16,424 bases of DNA from CTSoil-075 sp964292325 (GTDB lineage: Bacteria; Bacillota; Negativicutes; DSM-13327): the NCBI GenBank assembly GCA_964292325.1, contig CAXYVG010000082.1, positions 1-16,424 of the forward strand. The letters run 5' to 3'. The notes under the pieces were generated by a model that searched no databases, had not been told where the DNA came from, and saw nothing but the letters and a program-made list of their open reading frames with translations. Below are positions 1 to 5,813 of the stretch, in pieces. Each line of letters begins with the position of its first letter. Positions within the stretch are counted from its first letter, which is position 1. The translations under genes and the position numbers were made by a program.

Positions 1-16
1 TTACAGGGAACTAATC

Positions 17-44
17 ACTCACTTTTTACATAAAACATATAATA
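17..44 (+). promoter_or_regulatory. Candidate sigma-K (late mother-cell sporulation) promoter
   Basis: The sequence CATATAATA at 36-44 fits the sigma-K -10 consensus CATAnnnTA. An AC dinucleotide at 17-18 lies 17 bases upstream, where the short sigma-K -35 element is expected. The predicted transcript start near 51 is just ahead of the GAGAGGAG ribosome site at 60-67. The same bases contain TATAAT, but no sigma-A -35 is visible at the right distance. The match is to a short, degenerate consensus, so it could be chance. Confidence 0.4.
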
Positions 45-75
45 ATATTGAAGTATTGAGAGAGGAGTGTTTAAT

Positions 76-651
76 TTGGTTTATAACAGAAATCCATATC
101 CATGGCAGATTAACATGTCAATGTACGACCAAGATAATCTATATTCCGATTATAAAATGTGTCACTGCCCTTACTGTGAATATATTTACAGCAATTGTAA
201 TCAATTTCCTTGCCATTCTACTCCTGCCAGTCCTCCTATTAAACTAAAGGATTATGGGGCGAACCCATTTGTTATTAACATTGAAGAAGCCACAAAGCAA
301 AACAATAATTTTCGTATCGCTTTATGGACAGGTAAATATTTGCAACTTACCCTAATGAGTATCGATGTGGGGGAAGATATAGGTTTAGAAATTCACCCAT
401 ACCTTGACCAATTCATACGCATTGAAGAAGGTCAAGGACTTGTCAAAATGGGAGATAGCAAAGACTGCTTGAAATTCCAAGCAAATATCCGAGAAGATTA
501 TGCCTTTATTATACCTGCTGGTAAATGGCATAATCTAATTAACACAGGCGATAAACCAATTAAATTATATTCTATTTATGCTCCGCCTCAGCATCCATAT
601 AGTACAGTTCATAAAACTAAAGAAGATGCCGAAGAACACCACCATCGCTAA
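76..651 (+). CDS. Cupin-domain protein, Cys- and His-rich
   Basis: This is a single-domain cupin of about 191 residues. The cupin beta-barrel covers roughly residues 75-170 and carries the usual metal-ligand pattern: a His near residue 107 followed by an EEGQG turn, and a second His near 152 in the PAGKWHN strand. The N-terminal 50 residues hold five Cys (about 29, 31, 34, 41, 46) in a CxCxxC-like cluster, and the C-terminus ends EEHHHR. These additions are unusual and suggest extra metal binding or cross-linking. I chose the TTG at 76 because the AGAGGAG site at 61-67 is then 8 bases away; the GTG at 67 overlaps that site. The sigma-K-like promoter upstream suggests a late sporulation or spore-coat role (inference). 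Cupins of this kind include sugar-phosphate isomerase-like and oxalate-decarboxylase-like proteins, and the substrate cannot be told from the sequence. Confidence 0.8.
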   Translation: MVYNRNPYPWQINMSMYDQDNLYSDYKMCHCPYCEYIYSNCNQFPCHSTPASPPIKLKDYGANPFVINIEEATKQNNNFRIALWTGKYLQLTLMSIDVGEDIGLEIHPYLDQFIRIEEGQGLVKMGDSKDCLKFQANIREDYAFIIPAGKWHNLINTGDKPIKLYSIYAPPQHPYSTVHKTKEDAEEHHHR

Positions 652-691
652 TATCTAAAGAGATTTTAAAAAGGCTTAGGATCAGATTTCT

Positions 692-1006
692 ATGATTGAA
701 GAATCTGAAAACCTAGATGTACTTGAAAAGAAAAAATATAAAATGTATTACTATGACTACGATAGCTTTAATACCGATGTGGATTACGGATATCGCTTTG
801 ACGTATCCATGGATAGACTTTATCATAGTTATGAAATTTTGTACGAAGTGTTAAAAAATCCAATATTGCGAAAAGTAGCGGGGTTTGTAAATGAGTGCAT
901 AGCAGCCTGTCATTTAGTATATAGAAGATGTATGTTATCTGCCACTACATCTGCTGAAAGTACCGTCCCCCTGTCATCTCTAATCCGCCCTATTTATCAA
1001 AGTTAA
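692..1006 (+). CDS. Small Tyr-rich hypothetical protein, 3' end altered by a mobile repeat
   Basis: An open frame of 104 codons starts at ATG 692, 40 bases after the cupin gene, with a weak TTAGGA-like site at 676-681. Residues 17-50 are rich in Tyr and Asp (YYYDYDSF and similar), followed by an amphipathic stretch with two Cys. I do not recognise the family. The last 14 or so residues, starting at TVPLSS, are encoded by a 22-bp repeat also found at 9296-9317. The original C-terminus has therefore probably been replaced. It may form an operon with the cupin gene and share its sporulation-type promoter. Whether the altered protein is functional is unknown. Confidence 0.45.
   Translation: MIEESENLDVLEKKKYKMYYYDYDSFNTDVDYGYRFDVSMDRLYHSYEILYEVLKNPILRKVAGFVNECIAACHLVYRRCMLSATTSAESTVPLSSLIRPIYQS
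957..978 (+). repeat. REP-like repeat, copy 1 (22 bp)
   Basis: These 22 bases (core TACCGTCCCCCTGTCATC) recur exactly and in the same orientation at 9296-9317. The reverse strand reads GGGGGACGGTACTT, a motif typical of the palindromic ends of REP-associated tyrosine transposase elements in Firmicutes. The repeat forms the end of the small gene at 692. Confidence 0.7.
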
Positions 1007-1737
1007 ATCTTTAAAAGACAATCTGCTGCTCGATTAATTATACGCTCTGTCATATCGATTGGCTCTTTACCGCAAGCCTCTCTAATATCGCGTAGCATCC
1101 AAATTGGCTCATTCGTTTTAGTGTCAATTAGTGTATAATCCATTCCAGCATTTGCGTAAGTATCATAGTGAGCCGGTGTTGTTACGATTCGCTCTATGGG
1201 TTCCGTAATCTTCTTTTTTCTATGTATCCATTGACCTTTTGAATTCTGAAAATCAACCTCTATTTCTTTTTCGACTTGTTCAGTATAAGTATAGGATGAT
1301 TCTGCCACGAAGCGTTGCTCATAGCCGAAGGATGTTACTTTGATATTTAAAATAGCATCCGCTATGATTGGGGTAAAGCTATCTATTTGGGATTTATATC
1401 GGACTTGATCTTCAACCTCAAGCTGTCGCATGTTTTCCCCGGTTGCGTTACTTATTCGATCTTTTAACTGATTTAGCGTAATAAATTGAAAACTACTTTT
1501 TTGCCATCGTTTTTTATCTTGAAAAAATACATTCGAATAAAAAGTTTCCAACTTGCGAATATCGAATTGATCGAGTTGTGCTTTGGGGTCGGTAGACGTA
1601 TGAATTAATACAGTTTTTATTCTCTGAAAATTAAAATCAGGATTTTTCCATTCATCTTTCCGTTCTTCTGCCTGACAATTTGCCATTGATAAAAATAGTA
1701 CACACACAAACAATAAAAATCTACCTTTCAGTCTCAT
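1003..1737 (-). CDS. Exported hypothetical protein (244 aa)
   Basis: A signal peptide is clear: basic MRLKGR, a hydrophobic core FLLFVCVLFLSMA, then CQA-EE, a plausible signal peptidase I site after about residue 23. The nearby Cys is preceded by Asn, so a lipobox is unlikely. The mature part of about 220 residues opens with a beta-strand-like segment (FQRIKTVLIHTS) and has a Lys/Glu-rich middle. It loosely recalls the DUF4136/CsgG-type periplasmic proteins that begin with a nucleotide-free Rossmann-like strand, but I cannot assign it to a family. The start ATG at 1737 follows an AGGGGATGG ribosome site. The gene converges on and overlaps the end of the small gene at 692 by four bases. The 11-bp repeats upstream suggest control by an OmpR/PhoB-class regulator. 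The likely location is the periplasm or cell surface. Confidence 0.7.
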   Translation of the reverse strand: MRLKGRFLLFVCVLFLSMANCQAEERKDEWKNPDFNFQRIKTVLIHTSTDPKAQLDQFDIRKLETFYSNVFFQDKKRWQKSSFQFITLNQLKDRISNATGENMRQLEVEDQVRYKSQIDSFTPIIADAILNIKVTSFGYEQRFVAESSYTYTEQVEKEIEVDFQNSKGQWIHRKKKITEPIERIVTTPAHYDTYANAGMDYTLIDTKTNEPIWMLRDIREACGKEPIDMTERIINRAADCLLKI

Positions 1738-1807
1738 CTAATACCATCCCCTATTTTATAATAATGAATCTTTTTTACTTTTAATGAATATCCCTCTTTT
1801 TATTTAC

Positions 1808-1842
1808 ATTATAATTTAAAATTGTGACTAAATTATGACTAA
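1808..1842 (-). promoter_or_regulatory. Promoter with 11-bp tandem repeats (PhoB/OmpR-class box)
   Basis: On the minus strand two adjacent 11-mers, TTAGTCATAAT (1842-1832) and TTAGTCACAAT (1831-1821), differ at one base. A weaker third unit, AAAGTAACTAT, precedes them. Seven bases downstream is a perfect TATAAT -10 (1813-1808), and there is no good -35. A direct repeat of one helical turn replacing the -35 is the classic layout of PhoB-type activated promoters. It drives the exported protein starting at 1737. Confidence 0.5.
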
Positions 1843-1884
1843 ATAGTTACTTTTAGTTTTGTTATTGAAAAACAAGCCATCTAA

Positions 1885-2514
1885 TCACTTTTTTGCTGAA
1901 ACTAAGAAAATAGTAAAAGAACGAGTTTCACCATCAGCTCCAGTTTTAGTTACTGTAGCTGCCGTCTTGTGCTTAATACCGCAAAAACCTATTTCTGTTA
2001 ATAAATCGACTAATTTCTGACGCTCAAAACCAAAATGAAATATTCCCGTATTATCATCGTGAAACTGTCCATTATCAGAATCAAGATCCGCAATACATAA
2101 CATTCCACCTGATGCAGTTACATCATATAGTTGTTCTAATAGCAACCTAATATCTTTTACATGATGAAAGGCCATGCTACTCATCACTAGTTGGTAACTT
2201 CCAGTTATCAGGTCACCATCTTCAACATTTAGGCACTTTCCCGAAACACAGTTCAGACCAAGTGCTGTAGCCTTATTCTCAAATATCTCAATCATTTTAT
2301 GCGAACTATCAATACCAGTAACACTTCGGACATTAGGCTGTAGATAAAATGTCAGCAGCCCAGTGCCACACCCAAAATCTAAAACATTTTGCGTGCCATC
2401 AAGGTCCATTTCAGCAAAGATACTATTTGCAATATCTGAAGCGAGCTTGAGCCTGGTAGGGCTTTCATCCCATAGCGCCGCTTCTTTATCAAAATCCCGT
2501 CTTACTATACTCAC
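1885..2514 (-). CDS. Class I SAM-dependent methyltransferase
   Basis: A Rossmann-fold methyltransferase of about 209 residues. The SAM-binding motif I is VLDFGCGTG at residues 44-52. The acidic residue that binds the SAM ribose is Asp69 in TGIDSSHKM. A motif IV-like segment (YQLVMSSMAFHH) and a motif V-VI region (GGMLCIADLD) follow. The substrate is not evident; the layout is that of the Methyltransf_11/12 small-molecule enzymes. I prefer the GTG at 2514, which has GAAGGTG six bases upstream. The GTG at 2529 has only a weak site and would add five residues. It lies 147 bases ahead of the exported-protein gene on the same strand, with that gene's own promoter between, so the two are probably separate transcripts. 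Confidence 0.85.
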   Translation of the reverse strand: MSIVRRDFDKEAALWDESPTRLKLASDIANSIFAEMDLDGTQNVLDFGCGTGLLTFYLQPNVRSVTGIDSSHKMIEIFENKATALGLNCVSGKCLNVEDGDLITGSYQLVMSSMAFHHVKDIRLLLEQLYDVTASGGMLCIADLDSDNGQFHDDNTGIFHFGFERQKLVDLLTEIGFCGIKHKTAATVTKTGADGETRSFTIFLVSAKK

Positions 2515-2582
2515 TCTTATCACCTTCACTTATCTTCTTTTATAAAAACTTCATACAAATGGGCAATGTTTAAATAGAGATG

Positions 2583-2735
2583 TTATTTTAGTATAACATT
2601 CCATGCTTTTACACGAAATCCTTTGTCTTTCGTGTAAAAGCATGGAGTGTCGTGTAAAGATTCGGCACCACAGAGTGCATGATTGTCGTCGTATTTATAA
2701 ATTTTATTATTGCAATGCATTAACATGTATGGCAT
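2583..2735 (-). CDS. 50-residue hypothetical protein with a perfect inverted repeat at its 3' end
   Basis: The ATG at 2735 is preceded by AAGGAGGTG (2752-2744), a full anti-16S match at good distance, so this small frame is probably translated. The product is 50 residues, polar, with three Cys and several aromatic residues; no signal peptide, membrane helix or known motif is visible. The final third (PCFYTKDKGFRVKAW) is encoded by both arms of a perfect 18-bp inverted repeat. A further TTTACACGA unit lies just upstream in the gene. Only 12 bases separate the ribosome site from the terminator of the preceding gene, leaving no room for a separate promoter there. Translation must depend on read-through or on a promoter inside the upstream gene. 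It is unrecognised; a transcript acting mainly as structured RNA is an alternative. Confidence 0.5.
   Translation of the reverse strand: MPYMLMHCNNKIYKYDDNHALCGAESLHDTPCFYTKDKGFRVKAWNVILK
2601..2645. repeat. Perfect 18-bp inverted repeat inside a small gene
   Basis: Left arm CCATGCTTTTACACGAAA (2601-2618), a 9-base loop (2619-2627) and an exact reverse-complement right arm (2628-2645). One more A-T pair forms outside at 2600/2646. Both arms are inside the 50-codon gene. A smaller hairpin, TGTTAT/ATAACA (2581-2598), follows across the stop codon. Confidence 0.9.
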
Positions 2736-2764
2736 GTGTAGTGCACCTCCTTGAATTTGGGTAT

Positions 2765-2787
2765 AAAAAAAGCGCCCTGAAGGACGC
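2765..2787 (-). terminator. Rho-independent terminator
   Basis: On the minus strand GCGTCC-TTCA-GGGCGC (2787-2772, one G-U pair) is followed by seven T (2771-2765). It lies 17 bases after the stop of the gene at 2804-3001 and just ahead of the next small gene's ribosome site. Confidence 0.85.
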
Positions 2788-2803
2788 AAACCTAATCCGT
2801 AAA

Positions 2804-3001
2804 TCAAGCTCTAACTGAGATTTTAGAACCTAACCCCATCGATATTTCTCTATCTAATACGTCTTTAAAAGGTATTTGGGGGGTTCTATTTTCTAAATAC
2901 CTATTTTGATTAGCTTCCTTTCTCGAGCGAGTCTTATAAATAGGTGCGATTGGAGAAACCATTGAATATCTTTTATAAGTAGGTTCAATCAGAGAAATCA
3001 T
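2804..3001 (-). CDS. 65-residue hypothetical protein
   Basis: The ATG at 3001 has an ideal AAAGGAGGG site eight bases upstream, and the frame ends 17 bases before a good terminator, so this is a genuine gene. The protein is basic and polar with no signal peptide or membrane segment. The C-terminal half contains PFKDVLDREI, an amphipathic pattern (F..VL..EI) that also occurs in short flagellar-operon and adaptor-type proteins. That resemblance is too short to name a family. A perfect 15-bp palindrome stands between the promoter region and the ribosome site and could be an operator or an mRNA hairpin that controls it. The function is unknown. Confidence 0.65.
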   Translation of the reverse strand: MISLIEPTYKRYSMVSPIAPIYKTRSRKEANQNRYLENRTPQIPFKDVLDREISMGLGSKISVRA

Positions 3002-3022
3002 TAATCCGCCCTCCTTTTATTC

Positions 3023-3057
3023 ATTTATTTACATTTATTCAATAAATGTAAATAAAT
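3023..3057. promoter_or_regulatory. Perfect 15-bp palindrome, likely operator or leader hairpin
   Basis: Arms ATTTATTTACATTTA (3023-3037) and its exact reverse complement (3043-3057) flank a 5-base spacer. The element ends a few bases upstream of the ribosome site of the gene at 3001. An AT-rich operator for a dimeric repressor is the simplest reading. A transcribed hairpin controlling translation is the alternative. It has no T-tract, so it is not a terminator. Confidence 0.6.
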
Positions 3058-3089
3058 TCCTTTTAGCAAATTCACACAAATAGCGACAT

Positions 3090-3116
3090 AAAAAATCGCC
3101 TACAATTTTGTAAGCG
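3090..3116 (-). terminator. Rho-independent terminator
   Basis: On the minus strand CGCTTACAA (3116-3108) pairs with TTGTAGGCG (3105-3097) with one mismatch, followed by A and a run of T (3095-3090). It would stop transcripts coming from the truncated CD3324 gene and the polyferredoxin operon further upstream. Confidence 0.6.
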
Positions 3117-3216
3117 GCTCGTAATTCGTATTTATTTAATAAAAAGAGAAGGCGGGCATTTTCCCTTATGTCAAAAATATAAAATATAAGACTGAATACC
3201 GTTACTTTTTCTAACG

Positions 3217-3501
3217 ATTAACTCTATTCGTTTTGAGAAAGAAAATCAAACAGAAGTAAAAAATGAAGCATTAAATGATGCAGTCAAAAATGCCTTGACG
3301 AAAGCTGATGTTATTGCCAACGCCTTGGGCAAACACATTTATGCTGTGAAAGTCGTCAATGAATCAGGTGCCTCTTATAATCCAGTTATAATGGAAAGTC
3401 GCGCTTATAAAACAGCAGCCATGGATGCAGGTGCACCAACCATTACTGCTGGTAAAATAACTGTAGACTCTACGGTTCAGGTAACGGTAGAATTGAAATA
3501 A
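3217..3501 (+). pseudogene. 3' fragment of a SIMPL-domain (DUF541) gene
   Basis: About 95 codons encode the C-terminal half of a SIMPL-domain protein: NSIRFEKEN, then the helix DAVKNALTKADVIANALG, a strand IYAVKVVNES, a disordered middle, and the final PTITAGKITVDSTVQVTVEL. SIMPL proteins are exported, usually above 220 residues, and linked to oxidative-stress defence or signalling. The first 130 or more residues and the signal peptide are missing. The frame has no start codon with a ribosome site: a TGA stands at 3193-3195 and the TTG at 3295 has none. It overlaps the truncated CD3324 gene tail-to-tail at 3477-3501. I read it as debris left by a rearrangement. Confidence 0.75.
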
Positions 3502-3701
3502 TAATTTAGGCTATCATAATCAACTAAACGATACAGAGTTGCATTACGTTCGTCAAGCAATTGTCTACTATTACTTAATTCGCCCCAGCCTTTTTTGTTT
3601 TCCTCTTTACGAGGAATATAAAGATATTCGCCGTCAATATGTTGTTGTATTGTCATAATCAAATCATCTGGCAATACACAGATTGCATTTTTATAGCCCA
3701 T
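3477..3701 (-). pseudogene. CD3324-family gene, 3'-truncated
   Basis: The first 57 residues, from MGYKNAI through DGEYLYIPRKEENKKGWGE to the RNATLY segment, match what I recall of the CD3324 family, small proteins of roughly 85-90 residues with a C-terminal helix-turn-helix-like part. After residue 57 (about position 3530) the frame runs into unrelated sequence and stops inside the SIMPL fragment, giving 74 codons. The expected C-terminal helices are missing. The start is sound: AGGAGG lies seven bases upstream of ATG 3701. It sits 14 bases after the polyferredoxin gene at 3716 and is probably transcribed with it. The remaining peptide may be inactive. Confidence 0.75.
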
Positions 3702-3715
3702 TGTGCGCCTCCTAT

Positions 3716-4348
3716 TTAAAAATGCAATGACTTTTTAGGACATTTATCCACACAACGATTACATTTCAGACAATCACTGTGAGAAAATCCTTCATCACTT
3801 CCTTTAGCAGAATGTGGTGTCAATTGCAATGGACAGGCTTTTGTGCAAAGATTGCAGCTCACGCATGATTCTTCAACCTTTAGCGGCATTGGTTTTTTTC
3901 TTTTTGCAATCCAGCTTGCTAAAGTCCCCATCGGACAGATTGCACACCAAGTCCGTTGATTATAGATGACTCCTAATATAATTCCAACAATTGTAGTAAT
4001 AAAGATGATCCGAATCAGTACCATGCCCATGGCCGACCAATTACCCCAAGCATAAAACATTTGCCAAGAGAAAACTGTCATTATAAATATCACCATAAAC
4101 AAACGAAGTGCAGGATGAAAGAAAAATCTCGGAATTGGTTTATTAGGGGATATTTTAGCGATAATGTGATCATAGAAACTCCCTCTAGGACAGTAATTAC
4201 CACACCAAAATCGACCTTTATAGACTGAAAATACAACAGGCGCTAACATACAAGTCAATGCAATAATACCGATTGCCGGATAAAATAGCCCAATAGCAAA
4301 AAAAAGTAATAAAAGCCAAAATAAATAGGGCTGAAATCTGTTTTTCAT
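3716..4348 (-). CDS. Membrane polyferredoxin, NapH/CcoG-like 4Fe-4S protein
   Basis: A 210-residue integral membrane iron-sulfur protein. Two hydrophobic helices fill residues 5-45, and two or three more lie at about 78-135. Cys pairs face the cytoplasmic side after the helices: CGNYCP (49, 53) and CAICP (135, 138), as in NapH-type proteins. Two classical ferredoxin sites end the protein: Cys162/165/168/172-Pro and Cys193/196/199/203-Pro, each binding one 4Fe-4S cluster. The role is moving electrons between a membrane donor and a partner; the partner is not encoded nearby. I chose ATG 4348, with AGGAGG nine bases upstream, over the TTG at 4375, which lacks a site. A 300-base gap with a hairpin separates it from the similar gene at 4650, so the two are probably transcribed separately. 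Confidence 0.85.
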   Translation of the reverse strand: MKNRFQPYLFWLLLLFFAIGLFYPAIGIIALTCMLAPVVFSVYKGRFWCGNYCPRGSFYDHIIAKISPNKPIPRFFFHPALRLFMVIFIMTVFSWQMFYAWGNWSAMGMVLIRIIFITTIVGIILGVIYNQRTWCAICPMGTLASWIAKRKKPMPLKVEESCVSCNLCTKACPLQLTPHSAKGSDEGFSHSDCLKCNRCVDKCPKKSLHF

Positions 4349-4548
4349 AAAAAAAATCCTCCTGTTACTACGCAAGGCAATATCTGTTGATCTCTATAAT
4401 TTTAGTTACTTATCACTATAGATTCCATTGTAATTGATTCGTGTAATAAAAGTAGATCTGTAACATAACAACACTAGTATTGCGAAAAAACATAAAAATA
4501 ATACTGATCGTTATGATAGCCATTATTTTACATGTAAAGAAGACTTAG

Positions 4549-4594
4549 AATCAGCCCTTTGGCCCGCTGCGGTAGCGCGATCAAAGGGCTGATT
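4549..4594. terminator. Strong stem-loop, likely bidirectional terminator
   Basis: AATCAGCCCTTTG (4549-4561) pairs perfectly with CAAAGGGCTGATT (4582-4594). The loop contains a second small stem, CGCT/AGCG (4565-4568/4574-4577). It lies 55 bases past the end of the polyferredoxin gene at 4650. T-richness follows the stem better on the plus strand (GATTTTATT) than on the minus. The rest of 4376-4649 is AT-rich and I see no other gene or motif in it. Confidence 0.75.
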
Positions 4595-4649
4595 TTATTG
4601 GCTTTATAAAGTTTTCTCTGTCACAAGGTCATTTGAAACAATCAGACAC

Positions 4650-5774
4650 CTACAACCCTTTACGCACTTCAACTGAAGGGCCGGGTACAACCGGCTCACC
4701 AGCCGGCCGCTGGGAATATTGCAATGCCTTGGTCGGACAAACGGTCAGACAAGCGGCACAGGAGTAGCAATCAGCTTTGGTTTTATCACCGTCCAGCAAA
4801 TGGTTGGTATGGCCGGTAGGGCAAACGCGGCGGCAAGCACCACATTGAATGCAGTTGGTTTGGTTCCAGCGAACGCGAAACCAGGAAAAGCGTTCCGCCA
4901 GCCAGCCTGTCAGCCCGAAAGGGCAGCCCAGCGTACACCAGGGCCGGTAAAAAAATAGAGATATAATCAGCAATACTGCAATAAACACCGCGCTCACTGT
5001 TGTCAGATGGGATGGTTCAAACACCTTAAAGGGATCAATCGGCCCGATGAAATCAAAGGGCATAGCAAGAGCAGCAATAGTGAAAGCAACAAATACTATG
5101 ATCCGAATGCTGTTAGTCACAGCAAAGGGCAGCCGAATTTTTTTCTTCACAGGCGATACTTGATACAACCAATCCTGCAGCGTACCAAGCTGACAACCCC
5201 AGCCGCAAATCAGCTTATTGCCAACAATGACCAACAAGGTGAATACCGCGAAAGCGACTAGCCGAGGTGGGAAAATGGTCCGCTCCGCCCCATAAAGTAC
5301 AATGGCATCTTTGACTGTTCCCATGGGTGAAGGGTCACTGCCCAATAGGATACCAAATACAGTAAAGCTTCCTGCCAGCAGCCATGTCCGTCGTTTGTGT
5401 GTTACCCAGTTCTTTTTCAAGAGCAAGATCGCCCCAATGGCTACTGTCCACCACAGGGCAAATTTCAGCAAGATTAACTTCCAGTTCTTGCTCTTTTCCT
5501 CTGTTGATAGTACGAGAAGTTTACGGATGGCCTCATGCCCCTGATCGTTGGAAATATTCAAGGTTTGTAGTGTGGACCCGCGAGTTGCGGGCGTATCGGC
5601 TATGATAAGCTGTTTGAGTAAAGCCGCCGCCTCCAAATTATTTTCCTGCGCCAGTCGTTCCACTGTCCAGTCCGGCTGCAAAACAGGTTGAGGTGTTTCT
5701 TTGGCAGCCAGCGCCGTCAGACTGCTCGATAATAATAACATTCCTGTCATCACTAAGATTAATAACCGCTTCAT
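4650..5774 (-). CDS. Membrane polyferredoxin with exported N-terminal domain, NapH-like
   Basis: A 374-residue protein. A signal peptide (residues 1-24, ending LTALAA) is followed by an extracytoplasmic helical stretch of about 70 residues rich in Leu, Ala and Glu. About five membrane helices cover residues 100-280. The NapH-type motifs CGWGCQLG (Cys190, 194) and CTLGCPFG (Cys280, 284) follow helices. Two 4Fe-4S ferredoxin sites end the protein at Cys308/311/314/318 and Cys336/339/342/346. It should pass electrons across or along the membrane. I chose ATG 5774; the ribosome site AAAGGAG ends ten bases away, while the upstream GTG at 5783 touches it. It starts 39 bases after the histidine kinase gene and so is probably the last gene of that operon and a likely output of the two-component system. 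Confidence 0.88.
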   Translation of the reverse strand: MKRLLILVMTGMLLLSSSLTALAAKETPQPVLQPDWTVERLAQENNLEAAALLKQLIIADTPATRGSTLQTLNISNDQGHEAIRKLLVLSTEEKSKNWKLILLKFALWWTVAIGAILLLKKNWVTHKRRTWLLAGSFTVFGILLGSDPSPMGTVKDAIVLYGAERTIFPPRLVAFAVFTLLVIVGNKLICGWGCQLGTLQDWLYQVSPVKKKIRLPFAVTNSIRIIVFVAFTIAALAMPFDFIGPIDPFKVFEPSHLTTVSAVFIAVLLIISLFFYRPWCTLGCPFGLTGWLAERFSWFRVRWNQTNCIQCGACRRVCPTGHTNHLLDGDKTKADCYSCAACLTVCPTKALQYSQRPAGEPVVPGPSVEVRKGL

Positions 5775-5813
5775 AATATCCACACTCCTTTCATCAGCTA
5801 CTAGCTGGTTATA

